From: Notospermus geniculatus
Taxonomy: Eukaryota > Nemertea > Pilidiophora > Heteronemertea > Lineidae
NCBI GenBank assembly: GCA_002633025.1
Contig: NMRB01000133.1
Location: 350,135-414,134, forward strand
Direction: 5' to 3'
Length of the DNA stretch: 64,000 nucleotides
Within the stretch, counting starts at the first letter, position 1. Every line of letters starts with the position of its first letter. This document shows positions 54,390-64,000 of the stretch, piece by piece. The position numbers and the translations under genes are program-made. The notes under the pieces are model-generated. The model did not search any database. It was given only the letters and a program-made list of their open reading frames with translations, and was not told the DNA's origin.

Positions 54390-54760
54390 TGAGAAGTCTC
54401 TGTAGCCTGGTGGTTATCATGTTCACTTTATAATCAGCCAGACCCGGGTTCGAATACAGCCTGGTTTAAGTGGGATCAATCATCCCTGGCTCTTCACATA
54501 CGTCACATGGGACAGTAAGCCATGACGGTGCCAGTCCAAGGATCAAATCCAGCCCTGGCATTGGATTAATCATCCCTGGCTCTTTAGTCCATTGTATGGG
54601 ACAGTAAGATTTGGTGCCTTGTGTCTTCTTGTGCCTCTGCGAGGCCAAGTAAAAGACCCCATCCAAGTGAGGAACATGGGTAGCTTGAGATGGCCTCTTC
54701 CATACGTACCAGGGCCAATAATGCTTTGGCTTTGGCCTTGATGGAAAAAAATAAAATAGA
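54390..54760 (+). mobile_element. Two SINE-A copies, first truncated
   Basis: First 54390-54525 (box A TAGCCTGGTGG, box B GGTTCGAATAC). The second begins inside its own head at 54526 and runs to the GATGGAAAAAAAT tail. Confidence 0.9.
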
Positions 54761-54905
54761 ATTGGAATGATGTTTGTCAAAGGAAGGAATTAAACCAAGA
54801 GTATGTCCATCCATCAGAGGTTTGTAAAGCTTGATAAACCTCATCATCAAACCTAGGGCACGGTGTACTAAGAACACCTGATAGAATTAAAAAACATGAA
54901 ATAAT

Positions 54906-55016
54906 AATGGGTTTCTAGGTGAAAGACATAGCTTCGGATTCAAACCCATGGACTCTTGCATCAGGCATCATGCAATCACCAGCACTCAGGGGCAGCACAC
55001 CTTAACCACTAGGTTA
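54906..55016 (-). mobile_element. SINE-B copy 2
   Basis: Matches 50766-50882 with substitutions: minus-strand box A ACCTAGTGGTTAAGG, box B GGGTTTGAATCC. Confidence 0.68.
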
Positions 55017-55018
55017 AT

Positions 55019-56135
55019 TATACCCCCGCCAACGAGTTGGTGGGGGTATACTGTTTTCAACTCGTCCGTGTGTGCGTGTGTTCGTGCGTTCGTGCGTTCG
55101 TTCGTTCGTTCGTTCGTTCGTTCGTTCGTGCGTGTGTGCGTTCACCTTTCGGTTTCCGCTCATTTAAGGGAGAACGACTGGAGGGATTGCTTTCGTTTCA
55201 CCGTGGTACATTCATATTGACCATAGGAAGGTTCCTTTCGAAAATCGGACTCGTAGCGCATCCAATATGGCCGCCGTGGCTGCCGTCTTGATTTCGGTTT
55301 CCGCTCATTTAAGGGAGAACGACTGCAGGGATTGCTTTCGTTTTAACATGGTAGATTCCTATTGACCATAGGAAGGTTCCTTTCGAAAATCGGACTCATA
55401 GCGCATCCATAATATGGCCGCCATGGCTGCCGTGTGGATTTCGGTTTCCGCTCATTTAAGAGAGAACGACTGCAGGGATTACTTTCGTTTTAACATGGTA
55501 GATTCCTATTGACCATAGGAAGGTTCCTTTAGAAAATCAGACTCCTAGCGCATCCAATATGGCCGCCTTGGCTGCCGTCTTGATTTCGGTTTCCGCTCAA
55601 TTTAGGCAAAACGACTGTAGGGATTGCTTTCATTAGCTCACCTGTGGTGAGCTCTTACGGTGTACCATTTTCTGTCATTGATCTCCACACACGTTCTTCA
55701 AGTGAAGGTCTTCTCTATAGCCATACATTTACCAACAACCAAAATCAAAATTGCCACACTGCCAGTACAACAACCATATTTCAGAGGTCCAGCTGGACCA
55801 AAAATAAGTGCAGCCAAAACAGGGTCTCGATCAACTGCTGATGGAGTACAACACTCCAAATGACAGATATTCTTGGTCAAAAATAGGAAAAATAGTAGCC
55901 TGGCAGTGGCTGTATAAAAGGAGCCAACAGAATTTTATTTTACCCATTGGTGAAAGTGGAGCCCTATATTTTTGCAAGGAACCTTTGTGTTACTAAAAAC
56001 CACTCCCTGTGCTCATTCGCCCTTAAATGACATTTCCCCAAAAATTCTCCTGCCCATTTCATTATCACCTGCCATCAATAACAAGTTTTCACCTGAGCCA
56101 CGAGGACCGTTATGGCGCCACAGCGGGGGTATAGT
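55019..56135 (+). mobile_element. Element with TATACCCCCGC ends and an internal tandem array
   Basis: Left end TATACCCCCGCCAACGAGTT is itself a small hairpin (GGTGGGGGTATA). The far right shows AGCGGGGGTATA near 56122. A GTTC microsatellite (55078-55140) and a 145-bp tandem array (55147-55640) follow the left end. Treating these as one element is inference. Confidence 0.5.
55147..55640 (+). repeat. 145-bp tandem repeat, about 3.4 copies
   Basis: Units begin TTTCGGTTTCCGCTCATTTA at 55147, 55292, 55439 and 55584. Each holds CATAGGAAGGTTCCTTT and AATATGGCCGCC. Confidence 0.95.
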
Positions 56136-56930
56136 TAGTGATTGCTCGCAATCACTGTATGTCTAGTTAAAACAGGCAATAAAACAGAATTAAAACAGGC
56201 AATACAAATACAAATTTAGGGTTTCCTCCATAAAAAAATATTTGTGGATGGACCTCAGGAATACTTTTGGCACCCGCACCAGCGGAGGATCTGGGCCGTA
56301 TCGCGGAATCACCAGAGCGTGTTGTGATCCGAACGTGAGCGACCAGTTTCACACCCAATCGTCGGAGTCCTCGCTTGTCGATCTGTTAACACGATCGGTT
56401 GGTTCCGCAATATTTAATGCCTTTACACGGCTACACATGATTGAATTATGCAACAAAGAAAAATAAAATAGATTGTTTTTGATTTCGTATTCCGTGCCAC
56501 GAACAACTAATTTAGGTTGATTCATTTAGCTCCTAAAATTGTTTTGCTGCAACGTTCGGTTGGGCACTTGGGACACCAGAATGCCTGCCACTAACAGTCT
56601 TTTTCGTGCTTGACTGACTTTGATGTCAGGGCAGCACAGGGCAAAGTCAGTTGTCTCTGTGAGTCTGAGGGTTCGAATATGGTTCTGCTGCTTTTGGAAC
56701 GAGCCGCCAAAGGATGGATCCCTGGCGGCGGTATCAGGAACCAACACGTGTTTTTCAACCTCGATCTAGGAAATATTTGCCTTACTCCTGATAGTGAGAT
56801 TGAAAACGGAAGTGGCCGTTGAAAATTCTACTAGGGGTGCTGCGATCGTGTGAGATGTGAAATTGGTGTATTGAGATTGTACGTTCAAATTTGGTTTTAT
56901 CCCAGAGACGGAGAGTTAAAAAAACAACCT
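56136..56930. other. No supported gene
   Basis: Short overlapping frames only. Confidence 0.45.
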
Positions 56931-56934
56931 TTAT

Positions 56935-57015
56935 ACGCAGTGTATTACAAAAAAAATAAATTATTACACGCAGTGTATTACCAACAAAAAAAATTATTCG
57001 CAGTGTATTACAATA
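56935..57015. repeat. ACGCAGTGTATTAC repeat, three copies
   Basis: The 14-bp word recurs every 31-33 bp, separated by A-rich spacers. Confidence 0.85.
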
Positions 57016-57364
57016 AATAAATCAAAGAAACTTAGGTTGCTAAAAGATATAGCTATTACTTGTAGCCTATTACTTATGTCAAATTTTCAAGGAGCAGGCA
57101 GGGATTACTTATAGAACTACCTGGGTTCTATAATTTACACTATTACTTCCAGAACTCCTACAAGTGGATCACCGCATGATAACCATTAATTCAAGTGCAG
57201 ATCATAACAAAAATATTACGAGGTAAATTCTTTCAAAGTGAATCCCACTGCGTGGGTAATAAAGTCATTACTCCAAGCGATTCAGTTAGTTGCCAGGATT
57301 TTCTAACTAATGTATGTACAGAGTGTCTCAGAATGAACAGAAAACGTAACTGAAACATAAATAA

Positions 57365-57835
57365 GGCCATACCAAATTGATTGTTCGTTTAACGGATTTC
57401 CCTCTACCCCAAATTGGCAAAACGAAAAAAAATTTTTTTATTTCACCCGCATCTCCAATTCAGTGTTTTCAGTAAAAAAAAATATTTTTTTTGTGCCCGC
57501 ACCATTCAATCATCCTTAGTGAAAAAATAAAAATAAAAATACCGTTTTTTTTCGTGGAAACATGCGTAAGTGTCTCTCAAGTTGCAAACGCTGCACTGAG
57601 CACACGGCCTCGCGGCGCCCCGCGATCTGGGACCCCGTGTTTTGAACTGGTGGTAACCCCGTAGATCAATGGCTGACGCCAGCAGGTGAAGAGCTCTGGT
57701 AATATTGTTATACAAATCACATTGATGTAGTTTAGCAGCTCAACTCCTTCATTTTATTTTTTTTTTTTTTCGCCAGCAGCATGCCACTTTTGGTGAGAGA
57801 AGATCCGTTAAACTAACAATCAAATTGGTATGGCC
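57365..57835 (-). mobile_element. Family M MITE (PIF/Harbinger-like), 471 bp
   Basis: Ends GGCCATACCAAATTGATTGT and CAATCAAATTGGTATGGCC, with TAA on both sides (57362-57364 and 57836-57838). Reverse-oriented relative of 6199-6670; the interior is collinear. Confidence 0.92.
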
Positions 57836-57908
57836 TAAATGACAGAAAAACATAGTTTCTATGTGAATTTTACATCCATAACACAAAATGGCAAGACATG
57901 TTTTGCCT

Positions 57909-58277
57909 ATAGAGGTTTCCCACTGACGTCACACGGCCGCCATATTGGCCGTCAAAATGAAGCCATGGAGGCTGCCATCTTGTTCTCGGTTGAAATTTTT
58001 AGCGGCCTGTACAGACCACTGGGAGCATACAACTCAACAAATCACTTTATCTCTCACAGTTTCTGAGCATAAGTAGTTGGTCTGGGGTGAAAACTGTGTT
58101 GAAAACAAAGCGAATCGTCCATACGGCTTGCTGTCGGTGGCTGTGTAGAAGAGGCCGATGACTGCCGACAACGTTAAAACTGCGTGCTGAACGCTGTGTT
58201 GATGCTGTGACGTTGTGTCATTTGACGGCCAAAATGGTGGAGATTTTGAGCTATTACGTCACGTGGGAAACCTCTAT
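57909..58277. mobile_element. 369-bp MITE
   Basis: ATAGAGGTTTCCCACTGACG pairs with CGTCACGTGGGAAACCTCTAT. Inner words ACGGCCGCCATATTGGCC and GACGGCCAAAATGGTGG are partly inverse. A TA step lies at each border. Confidence 0.88.
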
Positions 58278-58615
58278 CCGCGGACCAAAAGTGACTACCT
58301 TCCAGTCTCGGAATACCCAACCTAATGTCGCAGAAACTTGAAAAAATATGGCTACTTCTCCATCTCTTTTCTTATTCCACCTCTTCAACAAAGGATGTTT
58401 TTCCCACAAAGCACCTCGTTAGAATGACAATACCCCAATATTTTCGAACCGCAAAGGAGACAGCTGTCATGCGCACGTCAATTTTGTTTCTCCGAGCGAT
58501 TGATCAAGAGGTATCTTCCGAACTGTGTCACGGAATGCAACTTAGTTTGGCAACACTGTGGGTTGCCAACCACTAATCTGATGGTATAAAAGTTCCTGGC
58601 GCGTATGCAGTTATA
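58278..58615. other. No supported gene
   Basis: An 83-codon plus frame (58325-58576) has no recognised motif. Confidence 0.4.
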
Positions 58616-59100
58616 ATGGATTTTCTCAGGGCTGAAGCCGCAGCATTATTGGCCCTGGTAGGTGTGGAAGAGGCCATCTCAAGCTACTCATGTTCCTCAC
58701 TTGGATGGGGTCTTTTACTTTACCCTTCGAAAGGTGCAGGGTACAAACTAGCACATCTTACAGTCCCCATCTTCGATAATCGAAGGCCTATCTGCTCTCC
58801 ACTGCGTTATATCGCACATCACCCTTCAAGAAATAGACCGGGCCGCGGCGTATCTTTGCACGATGCCAACTTTACCGGTCGACCAATCATATTGCACTTT
58901 ATATCGGGTGTTCGGCTACCACTATTTGTACCACGAGGAAATTTTTCAACACCTGTTCTGATTGGCCTCCTCTTCGAGAGGCAGCAGATTCACCGCGGAC
59001 CGGTCAGTTTCTCGAAGGGTGATGTGTGGTGAGCAGATCGGCCTTTGATTATCGAAGATGACAGTCCCATGCGATGGACTATCCCACGATGCCCAGGCAT
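58616..59100 (-). mobile_element. SINE-A copy split by a hAT-like MITE
   Basis: Tail/body 58616-58767 continues at 59069 (CATGCGATGGAC), separated by the 293-bp MITE. The head is lost. Confidence 0.9.
58768..59060. mobile_element. 293-bp MITE with 8-bp target duplication
   Basis: Ends CATCTTCGATAATCGAAGGC and TTTGATTATCGAAGATG. ACAGTCCC occurs at 58760-58767 and 59061-59068. Eight-base duplications fit hAT-type insertion (inference). Confidence 0.95.
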
Positions 59101-59584
59101 AAGGTAGCGCATATAAGTTTTATCTCAAAGATACGACCGTAGAGATAAATAGACGGAGATTTCCGTACAAGGACTACCAACTCCAACTTCGCATGTCATG
59201 CAGTCGTCCAGAGCAAAAACGAAACCCCAGGTAACGTCAGAAGTCATTAATTTCTATAACTGCTAACCACACGAATATGTATCCCTGAGCGGAATATAAT
59301 TGTCTGGACCGAAGCACTCCCCTTACCTTAACTACGGATTAATTGTCCTAGCTCTTAAGGCGCGGACGGTAATTGCGATCGCCCTGTTGCAGATTTCGAA
59401 TCGCGGCCAATTATCTGCGTCTGGAACGGTGAAATCTACATGGTTAGTTCGTTCATTTCAGCTTGTAATTGTTTTAGATGAGGATTGCTTGGTGATTGGT
59501 TTTCGATTGTTGGTTATTAGAGGGACTTGGTTTGAGCTGTCTGCAGCCGGCCTGGATTCTGGTGTAAGAGGAGTGGTGGTCCTC
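59101..59584. other. No gene seen
   Basis: Unique sequence. Confidence 0.4.
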
Positions 59585-59670
59585 GGAATGCAAGTCCTGA
59601 CAATCCTGAAATCAACAAACTGTTGGTGTCACCTTGGACATGTTGGGTCTTCTTCTGTGCGCATTCCATA
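59585..59670 (+). mobile_element. Family N right-arm fragment
   Basis: TGACAATCCTGAAATCAACAA, GTTGGTGTCACCTTGGACAT and GGGTCTTCTTCTGTGCGCAT match 12420-12490. Confidence 0.88.
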
Positions 59671-60034
59671 GTTTCTTTGGGCAGGCCTAATCACTTGTTG
59701 AAAAAAAAGGGACTCAGATTTTGGGTGGCTTTGCTTCCTATTACACTGTTGAAGGTAGATGATGAAGATGAAAATGAGTATTAGAATTGTAATTAAGGGC
59801 CCAGATTTGTGACAGAGCTACTGCGGATTTGATTCACATGATGACACTATGCAATTTTATCACTTGGCCACGATAATCGCAAATTGTTGCCTCGTCCGCT
59901 TGGGTTGGCAAAAGAATTTCTAGAATGAATCATGTTTGCTTTAATTCTCCGACAGTGTGTGCTGTTCGTCATCATTTTTTGGGTCTGATCACAAGTTTTC
60001 ATCATTGTCCAATCAGCATAGACCCTCAAATCAC
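59671..60034. other. Region upstream of the 60035 exon
   Basis: Contains CCAATCAG about 25 bp before the ATG. Promoter role unproven. Confidence 0.35.
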
Positions 60035-60201
60035 ATGACATCAGTGTTAAGTGGAGTTGGCAGTTGCAGGTGTTCAAAAGTGGTTGCTGCATGTTTGGAG
60101 GATGGAAAACTTGCCCATTTCTTGCCGGACGATAAAAATCGCCTATTCCATCACCAGAAGTGGCAAGCCTTAGAGTATGGTTCTCCATCTAAATTGTTCA
60201 G
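60035..60201 (+). CDS. Candidate first coding exon, protein not recognised
   Basis: ATG at 60035 opens 55 codons, ending at a strong donor (TTCAG|GTGAGG) in phase 2. The peptide is Cys-containing near its start (residues 11, 13 and 20). It continues with EDGKLAHFLPDDKNRLFHHQ and KWQALEYGSPSKLF, which read like a real, possibly conserved protein. I cannot name the family. The frame is open further upstream, so an acceptor at 60069 (GTTGGCAGTTGCAG) is an alternative exon start, although its tract is poor. A family I MITE begins 40 bp into the presumed intron. No downstream exon was identified in the last 3.8 kb. Confidence 0.45.
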
Positions 60202-60240
60202 GTGAGGCATTGAATGAGTTTGGGGAAAAAGGTGTTTTAA

Positions 60241-60479
60241 AGGAGTTAGACGCCGAAGTTGTAAACAAGCTGGTTTGTTTACAAATATGGTCGGCAAACT
60301 AGTTTTATTCCTTCGTGCAGGTGGCAGCACCCGTGATCGTTAGACTGGTTCCCGGTCCGATGCAACTCACTCACAATATTCACGTCAGTACATATCACCG
60401 ACAATAGGTGGCAGCACCGCAGGCGTCTGTGGATAGAGAACCAGTGAGTGAGTGTTTACAACTTCTGCGTCCAACTCCT
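60241..60479 (+). mobile_element. Family I MITE with TTAA flanks, 239 bp
   Basis: Ends AGGAGTTAGACGCCGAAG and TTCTGCGTCCAACTCCT. TTAA at 60237-60240 and 60480-60483. Inverse of 20598-20847. Confidence 0.92.
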
Positions 60480-60639
60480 TTAAGACGCTGGCCCGATAAT
60501 GTGAAGCGCTAAAGAATATTTTACAGCGGACAGCTTTCCACTTGCTGTTGTGGTAATGTGAAGCACTTCTGGACTGTTTTCATCATCATCTTCATCGTCT
60601 TAACACGGCGTCACAAGCTGGGATTTTGCTGGAAGTATG

Positions 60640-60970
60640 CAGTCCACGCAGGCTAAAGTCCACCTGGTGGGGCTTTTACTTGCCCTGGCTAGACAATCAG
60701 GTACAGAGGACCACAGATTTTAGTCCCATCTGATGGACCCTCAGTATATCACAATTTGTAATTTGTAAATGCCATCACCCGGGAGTCGAACTCAGGCACG
60801 GATCTAAGGGTGCTGCACGCCCCCCTTTCAACCAACCAGTTCTGAAATTTGGAGCAAATCATTGAAATTCACCTAGATTTCAATGCTTCTAGCACAGTGC
60901 GCCCCCTCTTTCCTGAAATCCTGGATCCGTCCCTGGAACTCACAGTGACCTGTTGCCCATTTTGGTACTC
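60640..60970 (-). mobile_element. Diverged tRNA-derived SINE, split by family K
   Basis: CACCTGGTGGGGCTTTTACT, GATGGACCC and CACCCGGGAGTCGAACTCA (a worn box B) suggest an old relative of SINE-A, interrupted at 60793-60935. Confidence 0.5.
60793..60935. mobile_element. Family K MITE (hAT-like), 143 bp
   Basis: Ends CAGGCACGGATC and GGATCCGTCCCTG. Interior matches 47474-47623. Confidence 0.85.
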
Positions 60971-61629
60971 AAGTGCAGTAACCACTCGCCCACTGGGCTT
61001 AGACAGTTTTGCAGCCGAGAGCACCCAACTTGCTTGACGGCAACTCACAAAAATAAAAAATGCGTAAGCATTTCGAAAATGAGCCATTGTGGATGAAAAA
61101 TCCCAAAAGACAATAATTTTCAGATTTTGAGTAATTGCTGCGGGAGAGAACGTAAACATTGGCTAATAATCATTTTTGATTGACGGGCGCCGTTTATACA
61201 ACAGACGTAAAATTAATCAGCATTGTCGGAACGGAATTTAATTAAAGTCACTCTGTGACTGGCGTAGTTGGGAAATTTATGTCCTGGTTGTTTATAAACG
61301 GATTTGCTATGCTAATAATCGTGTCGTTTTGTCAATAAATTGTGCAGAGTCTAGTTTGTGAATGGGGAACCCGCATGACTGCAGATGGCGCAGTCAGTAT
61401 AAGACCCGAATGACGCACTGACGTCACTTTTTTCGCTGTTGACGTCACGTCGTCAAAGCACGTGTACATTTTTCTACACAATTTTCCGTGGACATTTCCC
61501 CAAAAGACGTTGTCAGTATTGGCATCCTGTGGCATTTCTGACGAAACAAGGCAGTGATATATGGAGAACTTTGAACATGAAACAGGACAGTGTAATTTAA
61601 TCAAAATTGAACCAAATAGAGTGGTTTAT
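60971..61629. other. No gene seen
   Basis: Unique sequence. Confidence 0.45.
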
Positions 61630-61745
61630 TTTGGGGCAAGAAGTAAATGGAAATACTGTTAGAAAATAGGACTTCCGGGTCTTACACTGACAGCGCCACG
61701 TCGTGGCGTAGTTCTGCGGGTTCCTCATTCTTCAGTTGTCTGAGG
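61630..61745. repeat. Unclassified repeat U2, copy 2
   Basis: Relative of 32480-32605, with AGCGCCACGTCGTG and TTCTGCGGGTTCCTCATT. Confidence 0.65.
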
Positions 61746-61798
61746 GGCATTCAGCAGTTTCACCTTGAGTCCTTTTGCAGGCAGGCAGGCAGGCAGTG

Positions 61799-62305
61799 GA
61801 GAACCCTGATTGCCTTGTGGTCATAATGTATGCTTAGCAAGTGGAGGTCCTGGGTTAGAGTCCATTCATTAGGCTACTTCATACCTTGAGTCCTGTCGCA
61901 GAAAGTCAGTGGAGAAGTGATGATAGCCTTGTGGTTATCACATTTGCTTAGCAAGTTGCAGGTCAGTCCCACGTTCGAACCCAGTATTTGGGAATGATCA
62001 TTCCATGTCGTTCATACTGTCCCCACATCATACTTTTTGCCGCTATTCCCATTTGGGCTGAACAGCAGGGAAAATTAGTTCCCTGAACCAGCAGTTGATG
62101 GCGCCCCACGTCACGTGTGACCCACCATCTTGTTTCATCCTGGCCTTTCACATCTGTTGGATGGGACAGTAAGCCGTAGTGCCTTGTACCGTGTGCCTTT
62201 GCAAGGGCAAGTAAAAGACCACATCCAAGTGAGGAACATGAGTAGCTTGAGATGGCCTCTTCCATTCCCAGGGCCAGTAATGCTTTGGCTTCGGTCTTGA
62301 TGGAA
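61799..62305 (+). mobile_element. SINE-A: two heads and one interrupted body
   Basis: Heads at 61805-61870 and 61922-61985 (box B GTTCGAACCC). About 150 bp of unrelated sequence, then the body/tail 62140-62305. A (GGCA) tract precedes at 61782-61797. Confidence 0.85.
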
Positions 62306-62676
62306 AAGTACGCAGTGCCTACTCTTCAATCAATTCAGCGATGTTGCAGCAAAATGGTTGCAGTTTAAAAATAGGCCATGTCACAAAAGATAATACTTCT
62401 ACTTTATTTTAAACACTTTCTGCAACACTCCATCATCGTGATTGGATTACAGAAAGCATTCATCATAATTATTAGATGAAAGGAGACGCAATTGAACTGA
62501 TTAAGTGTCATAATTGATCACAAGTCAAAGTTAGCGATGTCACGAATTACTTTTCTGCGGAATTGCCCTGCCAGCTTTGATTTCTCCGCGTTTTACGATG
62601 ATATGTTGATTTTTGAACATCTTCTCTGCAAAATAATTGTCTTAAAATAATTTTAATCTAACCTCCCTAATGGTTG
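62306..62676. other. No gene seen
   Basis: A-T-rich unique sequence. Confidence 0.45.
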
Positions 62677-62765
62677 GTTAGGGTTAGGGTTAGGGTTATA
62701 TCCACTCGGTGGCGAACAGATTGCTTTCAATATCGCCTGGTGCAATGCACCAACTATGAGACTGC
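62677..62765. repeat. Short TTAGGG repeat next to a family E fragment
   Basis: Three-and-a-half GGTTAG units (62677-62698), then CTCGGTGGCGAACAGATTGC and ATCGCCTGGTG, as in family E. Confidence 0.65.
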
Positions 62766-62851
62766 GTGTAGGCCATAAACGTGCTTATAGTTGATATTGC
62801 ATCTTGAAGCAACTTGACGGATCTGTCGCATATGAAAAACCATCACGTGCA

Positions 62852-63055
62852 GGTCGACATTTCAGCGATTGAGTAGAACATGGGCAACTCGAAGCAACTA
62901 GTGGACCCGGCACTTGCTCTGAGACGCAAGCGCACTCAGGTCGACAAAATCGGCAACTGATCAGTCACTCCGCGTTTACTTCCATCGTCGGAAAGCTAGT
63001 TGCTGCGAGTTGGTTCAAGACGCAATGTCGACCTGTAAGCCCCTTTAACCCACCA
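62852..63055. mobile_element. Family D element, copy 2
   Basis: Collinear with 44515-44735: CGACATTTCAGCGATTGAGT, CTTGCTCTGAGACGCAAGCG, CAAGACGCAATGTCGACCTG. Confidence 0.88.
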
Positions 63056-63675
63056 ACTACAACTACATGTAGGCCATACATGCCATGACAGAGACCCTCT
63101 TCTTGGTCATCAGGTTCGGCCGTTCCCCATAACTGGAGGTACAGCCCAAATTGGCGACGACAAATAAAAAATGCATAGAAAATGTGTCAGGTCGATACGT
63201 CAGCAGCCAAATCATTATGATTTCCTCCTGGTAACCTGACGTGTAAGACTCCAACAGAATACTTAATAAGATATGTAGTCTCATATACAAATGGCTTCGC
63301 AGCTTTTTTTGAAGGAATACATAAATCAGTATCAGTTTATTCGCATCACGGGATACACATTTTCTGGTCACTTGTCACGACGTTATTTTTCTCGTTTTTC
63401 TGGGGCTTTTTTGTTTGGGAATATTTCGCATATGGCCTCTTCGATTTTCTCTCAGTCGGGGTTTTTTTCCGACACTGAATTGCAAAGATGGACAATGATA
63501 GCTGTGTTTTTTTGTCACGTCGCTAGTAACTCATGGCCAAAAAAGCACTATGCAAGTCTCATTCACATCAGTTCTCATATTATATATGTCAATGACTGTC
63601 TTTTGCAATCTCAACAAACTTGTGCACTGCAGACGATTTTCTCTTGCTATAAGTTTTTAGCTCAAATAGATTCTA
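63056..63675. other. No supported gene
   Basis: A 135-codon plus-strand frame (63291-63698) runs into the next repeat, so it is unlikely to be genuine. Confidence 0.4.
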
Positions 63676-64000
63676 GAACATTTTTAGCTCACCTGTGAGC
63701 TTTTGTTGTGGTGCAGCGTCCGTCGTCGTTGTCCGTTAGCAGGGCACGTTTCGTAACCGCTGGGGCTATTTCCTGAAACTTTGTACACGTATATTGCTAG
63801 GTCAGATGACCTATGACACCAAGTTTTGGTCTGATTCGATTCTTGGCTTGGCTACCAGGTGGCCAAACCAAAAACACAAAAAGTGAAATAACCCCTGAAC
63901 TAATGACTGGATCATCTCCAAATTTTTATCATAGGTGTATCTAATGAGGATACATAACATGTATAACAGGTTTTTGATTTGACCTTCTTTTCAAGGTCAC
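63676..64000 (+). repeat. Interspersed repeat starting TTAGCTCACCTGTGAGC, cut by the window
   Basis: A short terminal hairpin (GCTCACCTGTGAGC) is followed by GTCCGTCGTCGTTGTCCGTT. A similar start lies at 55636 (TTAGCTCACCTGTGGTGAGC). It runs off the right edge near TTCAAGGTCAC. Confidence 0.65.

Noticed and set aside
62677-62698. Telomere or chromosome end from TTAGGG repeats
   Set aside because: Only about three and a half units, flanked on both sides by ordinary interspersed sequence.
63291-63698. 135-codon plus-strand frame
   Set aside because: It runs into the TTAGCTCACCTGTGAGC repeat and has no recognisable domain.

Overview
This window looks like nuclear DNA from an intron-rich animal, most likely a marine invertebrate. 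It has a moderate base composition, no operons and no long open frames. Intron-bounded coding exons are isolated, tRNA-derived SINEs are dense, and there are many families of short inverted-repeat DNA elements (MITEs). I cannot name the species from sequence alone. Seven isolated single N bases and one 488-base N run show it is a draft assembly.

Coding content is sparse. The best gene is on the minus strand (30952 down to 27517). It has two exons with consensus splice sites and matching phase, and predicts a 73-residue secreted, strongly cationic, six-cysteine peptide. A plus-strand exon with a likely short terminal exon ends another gene at 23008-23222. Plus-strand exons at 60035-60201 (an ATG-initiated first exon) and 35621-35735 have good splice borders, but I do not recognise the proteins. 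A weaker open frame lies at 51707-51964. A degraded LINE reverse-transcriptase remnant is at 2830-3519 on the minus strand.

Repeats fill most of the rest. About 40 copies or fragments of one tRNA-derived SINE (called SINE-A here, about 270 bp) occur from 480 to 62305, except for a gap from about 21740 to 32205 that holds the two best genes. A second tRNA-like family with a long variable arm (SINE-B) has two copies, and one fragment resembles the internal promoter of 5S rRNA. Inverted-repeat families are lettered: C and D (multi-hairpin elements rich in CAGTCGC), E (about 225 bp, near 2.6-7.6 kb), F (ends TACAGTAC), G (ends GGGCGTATTCGAA), H (ends GGCCCGTATTCTAGA), I and L (TTAA-flanked), J and N (both start GTGACCCG), K (ends CAGGGGCGGATCC) and M (TAA/TTA-flanked). 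Several sit inside SINE-A copies with intact 8-9 bp target duplications.

Region by region: 1-3.5 kb holds a minisatellite, a SINE and a LINE. 4.6-7.0 kb is a tandem duplication, one copy of which carries a 472-bp family M element. 8.1-8.5 kb is a second tandem duplication joined at an N. 9-21.7 kb is a mosaic of SINEs and MITEs. 22.3-32 kb holds the two best genes, with a 1.75-kb element and the assembly gap inside the peptide gene's intron. 32-38 kb includes a composite array of SINE tails. 38-64 kb is again a SINE/MITE mosaic with one candidate first exon near 60 kb.
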